From Burkholderia gladioli (GTDB taxonomy: Bacteria; Pseudomonadota; Gammaproteobacteria; Burkholderiales; Burkholderiaceae), in the NCBI RefSeq assembly GCF_000959725.1, contig NZ_CP009323.1:1860001-1924000 (forward strand): a DNA stretch of 64,000 nt, written 5' to 3'. Positions 43,138 to 53,995 of this stretch are shown piece by piece (position 1 is the stretch's first letter; each line of letters starts with the position of its first letter). The position numbers were made by a program, and so were the translations under genes. The notes beneath the pieces were generated by a model, which saw only the letters and a program-made list of their open reading frames with translations, had not been told where the DNA came from and searched no databases.

Positions 43138-44058
43138 ATGCAGACCATGCGCCTCAGGAACACGGTTCTGGCCGTCGCGGCCGTTGCCGCGATGAGCGGT
43201 TGCGCCACCGTCCAGACGCCCACCAAGGGCGATCCGTTCGAGGGCTTCAACCGGACCATGTACAAGTTCAACGACACCGTCGACACCTACGCGCTCAAGC
43301 CCGTGGCCAAGGGCTACCAGTGGGCGGTGCCGCAGCCGGTGCGCGACAGCGTGACGAACTTCTTCTCGAACATCGGCGACGTCTACATCGCCGCCAACAA
43401 CCTCGTGCAGCTGCGCATCGCCGACGGCGTGGGCGACATCATGCGCGTGGTGATCAACACGGTGTTCGGCGTGGGCGGCCTGTTCGACGTCGCGACCGTC
43501 GCCAAGCTGCCCAAGCACACGGCCGACTTCGGCCTGACCATGGGCCACTACGGCGTGCCCTCGGGCCCCTACGTGGTGCTGCCCTTCCTCGGACCGAGCA
43601 CGGTGCGCGACACGGCGGGCCTGGCGGTCGACTATGCCGGCAACCCGCTCACCTACGTGAGCCCGGACGCGCTGAGCTGGAGCCTGTTCGGCGTGAACCT
43701 GATCAATACGCGCGCCAACCTGCTCGGCGCCGGCGACGTGCTCGACGCGGCCGCGATCGACAAGTATTCCTTCGTGCGCAATGCCTACCTGCAGCGCCGC
43801 CAATCGCTGATCGCCGCCTCGGGCGGCCCCGGCGGACGCAAGGCGGCGGCCAGCGTGCCCGACTACAGCAGCGACGCGCTGCCGAAGTACGACGTGCCCG
43901 AGGACGGCTCGGCGCCTGCCGCCCCGGCCTCGGGCGCGGATGCCGCGTCGTCGGCCGCCGCCGCGCCGGATCCCTCCAGCGCGACCCACGTGCCGGCCCA
44001 GAACGTCGTGCCGCCCTCGCCGAACGGCCTGCACTGGCCCAGCCTGCGGCTGCACTGA
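43138..44058 (+). CDS. mlaA: Outer-membrane phospholipid-removal lipoprotein MlaA (VacJ)
   Basis: 306 residues with a lipoprotein signal ending in AAMSGC (Cys21). The MlaA core reads DPFEGFNRTMYKFNDTVDTYALKPVAKGYQW and VFGVGGLFDVATVAKLPKHTADFGLTMGHYGVPSGPYVVLPFLGPSTVRD. MlaA sits in the outer membrane with a porin and removes misplaced phospholipids from the outer leaflet. The last 70 residues are Ala/Pro-rich and not conserved. In E. coli this gene is unlinked to mlaFEDCB; here it lies inside the operon. Confidence 0.95.
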   Translation: MQTMRLRNTVLAVAAVAAMSGCATVQTPTKGDPFEGFNRTMYKFNDTVDTYALKPVAKGYQWAVPQPVRDSVTNFFSNIGDVYIAANNLVQLRIADGVGDIMRVVINTVFGVGGLFDVATVAKLPKHTADFGLTMGHYGVPSGPYVVLPFLGPSTVRDTAGLAVDYAGNPLTYVSPDALSWSLFGVNLINTRANLLGAGDVLDAAAIDKYSFVRNAYLQRRQSLIAASGGPGGRKAAASVPDYSSDALPKYDVPEDGSAPAAPASGADAASSAAAAPDPSSATHVPAQNVVPPSPNGLHWPSLRLH

Positions 44059-44098
44059 TCCGGCCCCGGTTCGTTACAGCCGGAAACGTTTGTGACGG

Positions 44099-44124
44099 CG
44101 ACGGATGCAACTTGCACCCCGTCG
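44099..44124 (+). repeat. Hairpin in the mlaA-mlaC leader gap
   Basis: CGACGG (44099-44104) pairs with CCGTCG (44119-44124), and TGCAA with TTGCA inside. It lies 44 bases before the mlaC start in the largest gap of the mla operon (109 bp). No U-tract. Confidence 0.5.
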
Positions 44125-44167
44125 TCGGTTCAAAATGACGCACCGACTCACTCTGCAGGACATAGCC

Positions 44168-44794
44168 ATGAAAAAACTGTTTCTGATCCCCGTCGCCGCC
44201 GCTTTCTTCTCGTTCGGCAGCGCGGCCCAAGCGCAGGTCGACCAATCGAACCCGCAGGCGCTGATCAAGACCGCCACCGAGCAGGTGCTCAACGAAGTGC
44301 GCACGCAGTCGATCAAGCCGAACGACATCGGCCGCGTGACCGATATCGTCAATCGCGACATCCTCCCGTACGTCGATTTCCGCCGCACCACGCAGATCGT
44401 GATGGGCCGCAACTGGCGCGCCGCCACGCCCGACCAGCAGCAGCAGGTGATCGAGCAGTTCAAGATGCTGCTGATCCGCACCTACGCCGGCGCGCTGGCC
44501 CAGCTCAAGCCGGATCAGCAGATCCAGTACCCGCCGTTCCGCGCCGACCCGGGCGCCACCGACGTGGTGGTGCGCACGCTGGCGCAGACCAACGGCCAGC
44601 CGGCCCAGATCGACTATCGCCTGTACAAGTCGCCGCAAGGCTGGCGCGTGTATGACCTGAACGTGCTCGGCGCCTGGCTGATCCAGACCTACCAGCAGCA
44701 GTTCAACGAGAAGATCCAGCAAAGCGGCGTGGACGGCCTGATCAAGTTCCTGACCGAGCGCAACCAGCAACTGGCCAGCGGCAAGGCATCGTGA
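44168..44794 (+). CDS. mlaC: Periplasmic phospholipid-binding protein MlaC
   Basis: 208 residues from the ATG at 44168, giving a clean Sec signal peptide (MKKLFLIPVAAAFFSFGSAAQA). The MlaC fold is recognised by IVNRDILPYVDFRRTTQIVMGRNWRAATPDQQQQVIEQFK and YDLNVLGAWLIQTYQQQFNEKIQ. It ferries phospholipids between MlaA at the outer membrane and MlaFEDB. It overlaps mlaB by GTGA (44791-44794). Confidence 0.95.
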   Translation: MKKLFLIPVAAAFFSFGSAAQAQVDQSNPQALIKTATEQVLNEVRTQSIKPNDIGRVTDIVNRDILPYVDFRRTTQIVMGRNWRAATPDQQQQVIEQFKMLLIRTYAGALAQLKPDQQIQYPPFRADPGATDVVVRTLAQTNGQPAQIDYRLYKSPQGWRVYDLNVLGAWLIQTYQQQFNEKIQQSGVDGLIKFLTERNQQLASGKAS

Positions 44795-45060
44795 GCCAGT
44801 TCGCGACCGGCGCCACCCTGACCCACGCGAGCGCGAAGGCCGCGCTCGACGAGGGCCTCGGCCGGATCGCCGCCGGCGCGAACGCGGTCGACTGCGCGGC
44901 GCTCGCGCAGTTCGACTCGGCCGCGCTGGCGGTGCTGCTCGCCTGGCAGCGCGCGGCCCAGGCGCGCGGCGCGCGGCTCGACATCCTCAACCTGCCGGAC
45001 AAGCTCGCCAGCCTGGCGCGCGCCTACGGCATCGACACCCTCCTCGCCGAGCGACATTGA
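44791..45060 (+). CDS. mlaB: STAS-domain protein MlaB
   Basis: 89 residues from a GTG start in the mlaC stop overlap. It has a STAS-like pattern with DCAALAQFDSAALAVLLAWQRAA, in which the conserved D-S-A segment corresponds to the anti-sigma antagonist motif that in E. coli MlaB binds MlaF. It is needed for assembly and activity of the cytoplasmic ATPase. It is the last gene of the mla set. Confidence 0.88.
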   Translation: MSQFATGATLTHASAKAALDEGLGRIAAGANAVDCAALAQFDSAALAVLLAWQRAAQARGARLDILNLPDKLASLARAYGIDTLLAERH

Positions 45061-45164
45061 CGCTCGCCTGAGAATCGCACCCGGGCCGGCCCGCGCCAAC
45101 CCGTGCCTGCGATGCCCCCTCCCGATGCGGGTTTGCCGCCTCGGACCGCCCCGCCGGTTTGCCC

Positions 45165-45170
45165 TATAAT
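45165..45170 (+). promoter_or_regulatory. Possible -10 element before the ABC-2 transporter pair
   Basis: TATAAT at 45165-45170 in the 207-bp gap after mlaB, about 100 bases before the next start. The -35 region (45141-45148) is weak. It suggests that the ABC-2/bolA/murA stretch can be transcribed apart from mla. Confidence 0.4.
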
Positions 45171-45267
45171 CAACCGTTTTGCGGGGCGTCCAATCGGCCC
45201 CCATTTTCCCCATTCGTTTCCAACGACCAGAATCCGGCGTCCCGGCGCTCAGGTGCCGCGCTCAGTC

Positions 45268-46194
45268 ATGTCAGCCATAGAAATCCGCAACGTCAAGAAG
45301 CGCTATGCCTCGCTTCAGGCGCTCAAGGGCGTCAGCCTGTCCGTCGAGGAGGGCGAGTTCTTCGGCCTGCTCGGGCCGAACGGCGCCGGCAAGACCACGC
45401 TCATCAGCATCCTCGCCGGGCTCGCCCGCGCCGACGAAGGCAGCATCTCGGTGCGCGGCCACGACGTGGTGAACGACTTCCGCGGCGCGCGGCGCGCGCT
45501 CGGGGTGGTGCCGCAGGAACTGGTGTTCGATCCGTTCTTCTCGGTGCGCGAGACGCTGCGCATCCAGTCCGGCTATTTCGGCCTGCGCCGCAACGACGAC
45601 TGGATCGACGAGGTGATGGCCAACCTCGACCTGACCGAGAAGGCCGATGCCAACATGCGCGCGCTGTCGGGCGGCATGAAGCGCCGCGTGCTGGTCGCGC
45701 AGGCGCTGGTGCACCGCCCGCCGGTGATCGTGCTCGACGAGCCGACCGCGGGCGTGGACGTCGAACTGCGCCAGACGCTCTGGAAGTTCATCTCGCGCCT
45801 GAATCGCGAAGGCCACACCATCGTGCTGACCACCCACTATCTCGAGGAAGCCGAGTCGCTCTGCGATCGCATCGCGATGCTGCGGCGCGGCGAGGTGGTG
45901 GCGCTCGATCGCACCGACGCGCTGCTGCGCCGCTTCGCCGGGCTGCAGCTCTACCTGCGCCTGTCGCAGGGCGAGCTGCCCGCCGAGCTGCGCACGCTGG
46001 CCAGCGAGCCGGCGCCGACCGGCGCGCGCGAGCACCTGTTGCGCCTCACCAACTACGACGAGGTGGAGCGCATCCTGTCGGCCTGCCGCGCGGCGGGCTG
46101 TGCATTCGACGAGATCGAGGTGCGCAAGGCCGACCTCGAGGACGTGTTCGTCCAGGTGATGAACGGGGCAGACGTGATCGAGGGTCTGGCATGA
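45268..46194 (+). CDS. ABC-2 type transporter ATP-binding protein (YadG-like)
   Basis: 308 residues from the ATG at 45268. Walker A GPNGAGKTT, Q-loop VPQELVFDPFFSV, signature LSGGMKRRVLVAQAL, Walker B VIVLDEPTAGVD and H-loop LTTHYLEEAE are all present; the last 80 residues form a regulatory tail. It pairs with the permease overlapping it by ATGA. The pair resembles E. coli YadGH and NodIJ; the exported substrate is unknown. Its place between mla and murA suggests an envelope role. Confidence 0.88.
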   Translation: MSAIEIRNVKKRYASLQALKGVSLSVEEGEFFGLLGPNGAGKTTLISILAGLARADEGSISVRGHDVVNDFRGARRALGVVPQELVFDPFFSVRETLRIQSGYFGLRRNDDWIDEVMANLDLTEKADANMRALSGGMKRRVLVAQALVHRPPVIVLDEPTAGVDVELRQTLWKFISRLNREGHTIVLTTHYLEEAESLCDRIAMLRRGEVVALDRTDALLRRFAGLQLYLRLSQGELPAELRTLASEPAPTGAREHLLRLTNYDEVERILSACRAAGCAFDEIEVRKADLEDVFVQVMNGADVIEGLA

Positions 46195-46946
46195 GCGGTT
46201 TTCGCACGCTGTTCTACAAGGAACTCCTGCGGTTCTGGAAGGTGTCGTTCCAGACCGTGCTCGCGCCGGTGGTGACCGCGTTGCTGTACCTGACGATCTT
46301 CGGCCACGCGCTGTCGGGCCGCGTCAACGTCTATCCCGGCGTGGAGTACGTGAGCTTCCTGGTACCGGGCCTGGTGATGATGAGCGTGCTGCAGAACGCC
46401 TTCGCCAACAGCTCCTCCTCACTGATCCAGTCGAAGATCACCGGCAACCTGGTGTTCATGCTGCTGCCGCCGCTGTCCTACGCCGAGATCTTCTCGGCCT
46501 ACGTGCTGGCCGCCGTGGTGCGCGGGCTGGCGGTCGGGCTGGGGGTGTTCGTGGTGACCATCTGGTTCATCCCGGTCGGTTTCGCCGCGCCGCTGTTCAT
46601 CCTGCTGTTCGCGCTGTTCGGCTCGGCCATCCTCGGCACGCTCGGCCTGATCGCCGGGATCCTGGCCGAGAAATTCGACCAGCTCGCCGCCTTCCAGAAC
46701 TTCCTGATCATGCCGCTGACCTTCCTGTCCGGCGTGTTCTATTCGACCCACTCGCTGCCGCCCGTGTGGCGCGAGGTGTCGCGCCTGAATCCCTTTTTCT
46801 ACATGATCGACGGGTTCCGCTACGGCTTCTTCGGTGTCTCCGACATCGATCCGCTGCGGAGCCTCGCTATCGTCGCCGGTTTCTTCGTGCTGCTCGCGCT
46901 GGTCGCGATGCGGCTCCTGGCCACCGGCTACAAGCTGCGTCACTGA
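46191..46946 (+). CDS. ABC-2 type transporter permease (YadH-like)
   Basis: 251 residues with six membrane helices and the ABC-2 signature region LIMPLTFLSGVFYSTHSLPPVWREVSRLNPFFYMIDGFRYGFFG. The N-terminal FYKELLRFWKVSFQTVLAPVVTALLYLTIFG is typical of the YadH/NodJ group. It forms an exporter with the preceding ATPase. bolA begins 20 bases downstream. Confidence 0.88.
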   Translation: MSGFRTLFYKELLRFWKVSFQTVLAPVVTALLYLTIFGHALSGRVNVYPGVEYVSFLVPGLVMMSVLQNAFANSSSSLIQSKITGNLVFMLLPPLSYAEIFSAYVLAAVVRGLAVGLGVFVVTIWFIPVGFAAPLFILLFALFGSAILGTLGLIAGILAEKFDQLAAFQNFLIMPLTFLSGVFYSTHSLPPVWREVSRLNPFFYMIDGFRYGFFGVSDIDPLRSLAIVAGFFVLLALVAMRLLATGYKLRH

Positions 46947-46966
46947 TATCGACTGGAGCCTTTTTC

Positions 46967-47206
46967 ATGTTGCCGACTCCCGAGCAGGTCAAGCAATACA
47001 TCGCGGGCGGTCTCGCCTGCACGCATCTGGAAGTCGAAGGCGACGGCCAGCATTTCTTCGCGACCATCGTGTCGGCCGAATTCGAGGGCAAGCGGCCGAT
47101 CCAGCGCCATCAGCTGGTCTACGCGGCGCTCGGCGACCGCATGAAGCAGGAAATCCACGCGCTCAGCATGAAGACGCTGACGCCCGCCGAATGGCAGAAC
47201 GCATAA
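46967..47206 (+). CDS. BolA/IbaG family protein
   Basis: 79 residues with a BolA fold: [64 protein letters not shown]. The conserved cysteine or histidine positions for 2Fe-2S binding with monothiol glutaredoxins are represented by C18 and the RHQ histidine. The mla-ibaG-murA order matches E. coli, which supports IbaG. A purine-rich GGAG lies 11 bases before the ATG. Confidence 0.9.
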   Translation: MLPTPEQVKQYIAGGLACTHLEVEGDGQHFFATIVSAEFEGKRPIQRHQLVYAALGDRMKQEIHALSMKTLTPAEWQNA

Positions 47207-47222
47207 AGAACGGACGAACTTC

Positions 47223-48574
<1,352 letters not shown>

Positions 48575-48578
<4 letters not shown>

Positions 48579-49231
48579 CCGCACCCCTGACCCTCGCGCT
48601 CTCGAAAGGGCGTATCTTCGAGGAAACCGTGCCGCTGCTGGCGGCCGCGGGCATCCAGGTCGCCGAGGATCCGGAATCGTCGCGCAAGCTGATCCTGCCG
48701 ACCAACGACCCGAACGTGCGCGTGATCATCGTGCGCGCCACCGACGTGCCCACCTATGTCGAATACGGCGCGGCCGATTTCGGCGTGGCCGGCAAGGACG
48801 TGCTGATCGAGCACGGCGGCGGCGGGCTCTACCAGCCGATCGACCTGGGCATCGCGCGCTGCCGGATGTCGGTGGCGGTGCAGGACGGCTTCGACTACGC
48901 CAACGCGGTGCGCCAGGGCGCGCGGCTGCGGGTGGCCACCAAGTACGTGGCCACCGCGCGCGAGCACTTCGCCGCCAAGGGCGTGCACGTCGACCTGATC
49001 AAGCTGTACGGCTCGATGGAGCTGGCGCCGCTGGTCGGCCTGGCCGACGCGATCGTCGACCTGGTCAGCTCGGGCAATACGCTCAAGGCGAACCATCTGG
49101 TCGAGGTGGAGGAGATCATGCCGATCTCCTCGCGCCTCGTCGTGAACCAGGCCGCGCTGAAGTTGAAGCGCGCCGCGCTCAAGCCGATCCTCGACGCGTT
49201 CGAACGCGCGTCGAAGCAGGGCGGGGCCTGA
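48575..49231 (+). CDS. hisG: ATP phosphoribosyltransferase, short form HisG
   Basis: 218 residues, lacking the C-terminal regulatory domain of the 290-300-residue long form, so it should need the HisRS-like partner HisZ, which is not encoded in this window. The catalytic part is intact: [24 protein letters not shown]-type [15 protein letters not shown], and the PRPP loop [17 protein letters not shown]. It catalyses the first, feedback-controlled step of histidine synthesis. Start ATG lies within the murA stop overlap. Confidence 0.95.
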
Positions 49232-49271
49232 CCGCCCCGAGGCCCCGGCGCATCACCGGAACGGAAGCATC

Positions 49272-50600
49272 ATGTCTATCAAGATTCGCAAACTCGATTC
49301 CAGCCGCGAAGGGTTCGCGGCCGACCTGCGTGCGGTGCTCGCGTTCGAGGCGAGCGAGGACGACGCGATCGAGCGCTCGGTCGCGGCCATCCTGGCCGAC
49401 GTGAAGGCGCGCGGCGACGCGGCCGTGCTCGACTACACGAACCGCTTCGACCGCCTGCAGGCCGCCAGCGTGGCCGCGCTGGAACTGCGCCAGGACGCGC
49501 TGGAAGCCGCCCTGGAAGGGCTCGAGCCCAAGCGCCGCGCGGCGCTGGAGGCGGCCGCCGCGCGCGTGCGCGGCTACCACGAGAAGCAGAAGCTCGAGTG
49601 CGGCAGCCATAGCTGGCAGTACACCGAATCGGATGGCACGGTGCTGGGCCAGAAGGTCACGCCGCTCGACCGCGTCGGTCTCTACGTGCCGGGCGGCAAG
49701 GCCGCCTATCCCTCCTCGGTGCTGATGAACGCGATTCCGGCGCGGGTCGCCGGGGTCGGCGAGATCGTGATGGTGGTGCCCACCCCCGACGGCGTGAGCA
49801 ACGAGCTGGTGCTGGCCGCGGCCTACCTGGGCGGCGTCGATCGCGTGTTCACCATCGGCGGCGCGCAGGCGGTGGCCGCGCTCGCCTACGGCACCGAAAC
49901 CGTGCCGGCGGTCGACAAGATCTGCGGCCCGGGCAATGCCTATGTGGCCTCGGCCAAGCGCCGCGTGTTCGGCACGGTCGGCATCGACATGATCGCCGGG
50001 CCTTCCGAGATCCTGGTGATCTGCGACGGCACCACCGATCCGCACTGGGTGGCGATGGACCTGTTCTCGCAGGCCGAGCACGACGAGCTCGCGCAGTCGA
50101 TCCTGCTGTGCCCCGACGCGGCCTTCATCGAGCGCGTCGAGAAGGCGATCGACGAGCTGCTGCCGAGCATGCCGCGCGAGGCCGTGATCCGCGCCTCGCT
50201 GGAAGGGCGCGGCGCGCTGGTCAAGGTGCGCGACATGGCCGAGGCCTGCCGGATCGCCAACGACATCGCGCCCGAGCACCTGGAGATCTCCGCGCTCGAG
50301 CCGCAGCAGTGGGGCAAGCAGATCCGCCACGCCGGCGCGATCTTCCTCGGCCGCTACACCAGCGAGAGCCTGGGCGACTACTGCGCGGGCCCGAACCACG
50401 TGCTGCCGACCTCGCGCACCGCGCGCTTCTCCTCGCCGCTGGGCGTCTACGATTTCATCAAGCGCTCCAGCGTGATCGAGGTCAGCGCCGAGGGCGCGCA
50501 GACGCTCGGCGAGATCGCCTCCGAGCTGGCCTACGGCGAAGGCCTGCAGGCGCATGCACGCAGCGCCGAGTACCGGATGCGCCACCACGGCCACCACTGA
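49272..50600 (+). CDS. hisD: Histidinol dehydrogenase
   Basis: 442 residues. Family landmarks: [76 protein letters not shown] and [12 protein letters not shown] with zinc ligands. It oxidises L-histidinol to histidine in the last two steps of the pathway. A GGAACGGAAG stretch precedes the ATG. A perfect 12-bp hairpin begins 4 bases after the stop. Confidence 0.97.
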   Translation: MSIKIRKLDSSREGFAADLRAVLAFEASEDDAIERSVAAILADVKARGDAAVLDYTNRFDRLQAASVAALELRQDALEAALEGLEPKRRAALEAAAARVRGYHEKQKLECGSHSWQYTESDGTVLGQKVTPLDRVGLYVPGGKAAYPSSVLMNAIPARVAGVGEIVMVVPTPDGVSNELVLAAAYLGGVDRVFTIGGAQAVAALAYGTETVPAVDKICGPGNAYVASAKRRVFGTVGIDMIAGPSEILVICDGTTDPHWVAMDLFSQAEHDELAQSILLCPDAAFIERVEKAIDELLPSMPREAVIRASLEGRGALVKVRDMAEACRIANDIAPEHLEISALEPQQWGKQIRHAGAIFLGRYTSESLGDYCAGPNHVLPTSRTARFSSPLGVYDFIKRSSVIEVSAEGAQTLGEIASELAYGEGLQAHARSAEYRMRHHGHH

Positions 50601-50603
50601 CTA

Positions 50604-50632
50604 CGCTCGCGCCGGTGTAGCCGGCGCGAGCG
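50604..50632 (+). repeat. Perfect 12-bp inverted repeat directly after hisD
   Basis: CGCTCGCGCCGG (50604-50615), loop TGTAG, CCGGCGCGAGCG (50621-50632). No U-tract follows (TGGCGCGCC). In the 158-bp hisD-hisC gap it may set relative expression or protect the hisG-hisD message. Confidence 0.85.
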
Positions 50633-50758
50633 TGGCGCGCCAGGAGACGGCTCGCGCCAAAGCCTCGCCACCCCACGCGACGAGACCCGCAGTACCCCAC
50701 AGGCGGCCCGCCTCGACCGGCCGCGGCAAGGAACGGCGCCAAGCACGCCGTGCACACC

Positions 50759-51829
50759 ATGACGACGCCTCAAGACATCATCCGTCCCGACGTGCTCGCG
50801 ATGACGGGCTACCCGGTGCCCGACGCGACCGGCTTCGTGAAGCTCGACGCGATGGAGAACCCGTATACGCTGCCGGCCCCGCTGGCCGCCGGGCTCGGCG
50901 AACGGCTCGCGCAGGTCGCGCTGAACCGCTATCCGCCGCCGCGCCCGCTCGCGTTGATCGACAAGCTGCGCGCGGCGATGGGGATTCCGGCCGAGCTCGA
51001 TGTGATGCTCGGCAACGGTTCGGACGAACTGATCAGCATCCTCTGCATCGCCTGCGCCAGGCCCGGCGCGAGCGTGCTGATGCCGGTGCCGGGTTTCGTG
51101 ATGGTCGAGCAGTACGCGCGCTTCGCCGGGCTCGACTTCGTCGGCGTGCCGCTGCGCGAGGATATGTCCCTCGATATCGAGGCGATGCTTGCGGCGATCG
51201 CCGAGCACCGCCCGGCGCTGATCCACCTGGCCTACCCGAACAATCCCACCGGCACGCTCTACGCCGACGAGGACGTTGCCCGCATCATCGCGGCGGCCGG
51301 CACCAGCCTGGTGGTGATCGACGAGGCCTACCAGCCCTTCGCCGAGCGCAGTTGGCTCGCGCGCGTGCCCGAGTTCGACAACGTGGTGGTGATGCGCACG
51401 GTCTCGAAGATGGGCCTGGCCGGCGTACGGCTCGGCTACCTGGCCGGCGCACCGGCCTGGCTGGCCGAATTCGACAAGGTGCGCCCGCCCTACAACGTCA
51501 ACGTGCTGACCCAGGCGGCGGTCGACTACCTGCTCGACCACCTCGGCGTGCTCGACGCGCAGGCCGCCGAGCTGCGCGCCGAGCGCGGACGGCTGGCGCA
51601 GGCCCTGGCCGCGCTGCCGGGTGCCACGGTGTTCCCCAGCGCCGGCAATTTCCTGCTGGTGCGCGTGCCCGACGCCGGCGCGCTGTTCGAGTCGTTATTG
51701 TCCGAGCGGGTATTGATCAAAAACGTGAGTAAAATGCACCCATTGCTCGCGAATTGCGTGCGTTTGACCGTCGGTTCTCCTGACGAGAACGACCTGCTGC
51801 TCGCCGCGCTGCGGCGGGTGCTGCACTGA
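50759..51829 (+). CDS. hisC: Histidinol-phosphate aminotransferase
   Basis: 356 residues from the ATG at 50759 (an in-frame GTG 9 bases earlier is possible). PLP enzyme of fold type [46 protein letters not shown] and the PLP lysine in [16 protein letters not shown]. It transfers an amino group from glutamate to imidazole-acetol phosphate. No strong ribosome-binding site precedes it. The adjacent gaps on both sides carry hairpins. Confidence 0.96.
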   Translation: MTTPQDIIRPDVLAMTGYPVPDATGFVKLDAMENPYTLPAPLAAGLGERLAQVALNRYPPPRPLALIDKLRAAMGIPAELDVMLGNGSDELISILCIACARPGASVLMPVPGFVMVEQYARFAGLDFVGVPLREDMSLDIEAMLAAIAEHRPALIHLAYPNNPTGTLYADEDVARIIAAAGTSLVVIDEAYQPFAERSWLARVPEFDNVVVMRTVSKMGLAGVRLGYLAGAPAWLAEFDKVRPPYNVNVLTQAAVDYLLDHLGVLDAQAAELRAERGRLAQALAALPGATVFPSAGNFLLVRVPDAGALFESLLSERVLIKNVSKMHPLLANCVRLTVGSPDENDLLLAALRRVLH

Positions 51830-51834
51830 ACCGG

Positions 51835-51869
51835 GCCGGCGCGCCTGGCATCGTTCGGTTGGCGCCGGC
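51835..51869 (+). repeat. 8-bp inverted repeat in the hisC-hisB gap
   Basis: GCCGGCGC (51835-51842) and GCGCCGGC (51862-51869) with a 19-nt loop, starting 6 bases after the hisC stop. No U-tract. Confidence 0.65.
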
Positions 51870-51911
51870 ACCATCTCGCCCCCTTTACCTCAGCCATTTC
51901 AAGGAATCACC

Positions 51912-52499
51912 ATGCGTGTGGCGGAAGTCGTTCGCAATACCAGCGAAACGCAGATCCGTGTGAAGATCAATCTCGACGGCACGGGCCAGCAGAAGCTGGC
52001 CACCGGCGTGCCGTTCCTCGACCATATGCTCGACCAGATCGCGCGCCATGGTCTCATCGATCTCGACATCGAAGCGCATGGCGATACCCATATCGACGAC
52101 CACCACACGGTGGAGGACGTCGGCATCACGCTCGGCCAGGCGGTCGCGAAGGCGATCGGCGAGCGCAAGGGGATCCGCCGCTACGGCCATTCCTACGTGC
52201 CGCTCGACGAGGCGCTGTCGCGCGTGGTGATCGACTTCTCGGGCCGTCCCGGCCTGGAATTCCACGTGCCGTTCACGCGCGCGCGGATCGGCACCTTCGA
52301 CGTGGACCTGTCGATCGAGTTCTTCCGCGGCTTCGTGAACCATGCCGGCGTCACGCTGCACATCGACAATCTGCGCGGCATCAACGCGCATCATCAGCTC
52401 GAGACCGTGTTCAAGGCCTTCGGCCGCGCGCTGCGCATGGCGGTCGAGCTCGACGAGCGCGCCGCCGGCCAGATCCCGTCGACCAAGGGCAGCCTCTGA
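51912..52499 (+). CDS. hisB: Imidazoleglycerol-phosphate dehydratase
   Basis: 195 residues, dehydratase only (no fused histidinol phosphatase as in E. coli). The manganese-binding histidine-rich motifs are intact: [28 protein letters not shown] and [35 protein letters not shown] precedes the ATG. The histidinol-phosphate phosphatase must be encoded elsewhere; I see none in the window. Confidence 0.97.
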   Translation: MRVAEVVRNTSETQIRVKINLDGTGQQKLATGVPFLDHMLDQIARHGLIDLDIEAHGDTHIDDHHTVEDVGITLGQAVAKAIGERKGIRRYGHSYVPLDEALSRVVIDFSGRPGLEFHVPFTRARIGTFDVDLSIEFFRGFVNHAGVTLHIDNLRGINAHHQLETVFKAFGRALRMAVELDERAAGQIPSTKGSL

Positions 52500-52509
52500 T
52501 CGAATGCGC

Positions 52510-52541
52510 GCCCGGCGGGCCGGCAGACGGCCTCGCCGGGC
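52510..52541 (+). repeat. 8-bp inverted repeat in the hisB-marC gap
   Basis: GCCCGGCG (52510-52517) and CGCCGGGC (52534-52541), with an outer CGAAT/ATTCG pair (52501-52505, 52546-52550). It begins 10 bases after the hisB stop. Confidence 0.65.
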
Positions 52542-52574
52542 TTCCGATTCGCCCGTTCGCCATGCGGCCCGTCC

Positions 52575-53195
52575 ATGGACCTGCTCAAATCGTTCATCTC
52601 GCTGCTCGCGCTGATCAACCCGCTCGGCGCGGTGCCGTTCTTCCTGAGCCTGACGGCCTCGCAGGGCGACGAGGAGCGGCGCCGCACGGTGCGCATCGCG
52701 GCGGTCTCGGTGTTCTTCGTGATCGTCGTGACGACCCTGCTGGGCCAGCAGATCATCCGCTTCTTCGGGATCTCGGTGGGCTCGCTGGAGGTGGGCGGCG
52801 GCATCATCATGCTGCTGATGGCGATCAACATGCTCAACGCGCAGATGGGCAACGCGCGCTCCACGCCCGAGGAGCGCGACGAGGCCGAGTCGAAGAACAG
52901 CGTGGCGGTGGTGCCGCTCGCGATCCCGCTCCTGACCGGCCCCGGCTCGATCAGCACGGTGATCGTCTATTCGGCCAATGCCGCGCACTGGTACGACCGG
53001 CTGGGCCTGATCGCGATCGGCGCGGTGATCGCGGGCCTCTGTTTCGTCGCGATGCGGCTGGCCGAGCCGATCGCGCACTGGATCGGCCGCACCGGCATTA
53101 ATATTGCGACGCGGCTGATGGGATTGATGTTGTCGGCGCTGGCGGTGGAGTTCATCGTCGACGGACTGAAGGCGTTACTGCCTGCACTGAAATGA
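52575..53195 (+). CDS. MarC-family integral membrane protein
   Basis: 206 residues with six membrane helices. MarC/UPF0056 features are [35 protein letters not shown] and [18 protein letters not shown]. The family's function is unsettled; it is not established as an antibiotic resistance factor. It sits inside the his operon and overlaps hisH by ATGA (53192-53195), so HisH synthesis is probably coupled to it. A link to histidine metabolism is not shown by the sequence. Confidence 0.9.
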   Translation: MDLLKSFISLLALINPLGAVPFFLSLTASQGDEERRRTVRIAAVSVFFVIVVTTLLGQQIIRFFGISVGSLEVGGGIIMLLMAINMLNAQMGNARSTPEERDEAESKNSVAVVPLAIPLLTGPGSISTVIVYSANAAHWYDRLGLIAIGAVIAGLCFVAMRLAEPIAHWIGRTGINIATRLMGLMLSALAVEFIVDGLKALLPALK

Positions 53196-53833
53196 AAACT
53201 TCGATTGCGATTGTGGATTATGGAATGGGCAACCTGCGTTCGGTGGCCCAGGCGCTGAGGAAGGCGGGGCCGGAAGCCGAGGTGGCGATCGTCGATCGCC
53301 CCGAGCAGATCCGCGCGGCCGACCGCGTGGTGCTGCCGGGCCAGGGCGCGATGCCCGACTGCATGCGCTGCCTGGGCGAGTCGGGGCTGCAGGAGGCGGT
53401 GATCGAGGCCTCGCGCAGCAAGCCGCTGCTGGGCGTGTGCGTGGGCGAGCAGATGCTGTTCGACTGGAGCGCCGAGGGCGATACGCCGGGCCTGGGCCTG
53501 CTGCCGGGCAAGGTGCTGCGCTTCGACCTGGAAGGCCGGCTGCAGGACGACGGCTCGCGCTACAAGGTGCCCCAGATGGGCTGGAACCGCGTGCGCCAGA
53601 CCCTGGCCCACCCGTTGTGGGACGGCGTGCCCGACGAGGCCTTCTTCTACTTCGTGCACAGCTACTACGTGGAGCCCGCCGATCGTGCCCACGCGGCCGG
53701 CGAAACCCCTTACGGCGAGCCCTTCGTGTCGGCGGTGGCGCGCGACAATATCTTCGCGACCCAATTTCACCCGGAGAAAAGCGCCGAGGTCGGGCTGCGG
53801 CTGTACCGCAATTTCGTGCACTGGCAGCCCTGA
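53192..53833 (+). CDS. hisH: Imidazole glycerol phosphate synthase glutaminase subunit HisH
   Basis: 213 residues, a class I glutamine amidotransferase. The nucleophile cysteine is in [12 protein letters not shown], and the His/Glu of the triad are in [13 protein letters not shown]. It makes ammonia that is channelled to HisF. The start overlaps the marC stop. A 162-bp gap to hisA follows, AT-rich in its middle (TACTAAACTAG about 53912-53922), where an internal promoter is possible. Confidence 0.95.
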   Translation: MKTSIAIVDYGMGNLRSVAQALRKAGPEAEVAIVDRPEQIRAADRVVLPGQGAMPDCMRCLGESGLQEAVIEASRSKPLLGVCVGEQMLFDWSAEGDTPGLGLLPGKVLRFDLEGRLQDDGSRYKVPQMGWNRVRQTLAHPLWDGVPDEAFFYFVHSYYVEPADRAHAAGETPYGEPFVSAVARDNIFATQFHPEKSAEVGLRLYRNFVHWQP

Positions 53834-53995
53834 GCGTCGCGCGGCCGCCACGCCGGATGGGCCCAGAATGCCCGTGCTGCGGGGCTCGCGCGTCAAAACC
53901 CTGAAAGACTTGTACTAAACTAGCAAACGGCGCGGTGCCGGTTCGGCCGGCAACGACGCGTCCCCCCTCCTTTTTCCAGACGACTTCCGATAGCT

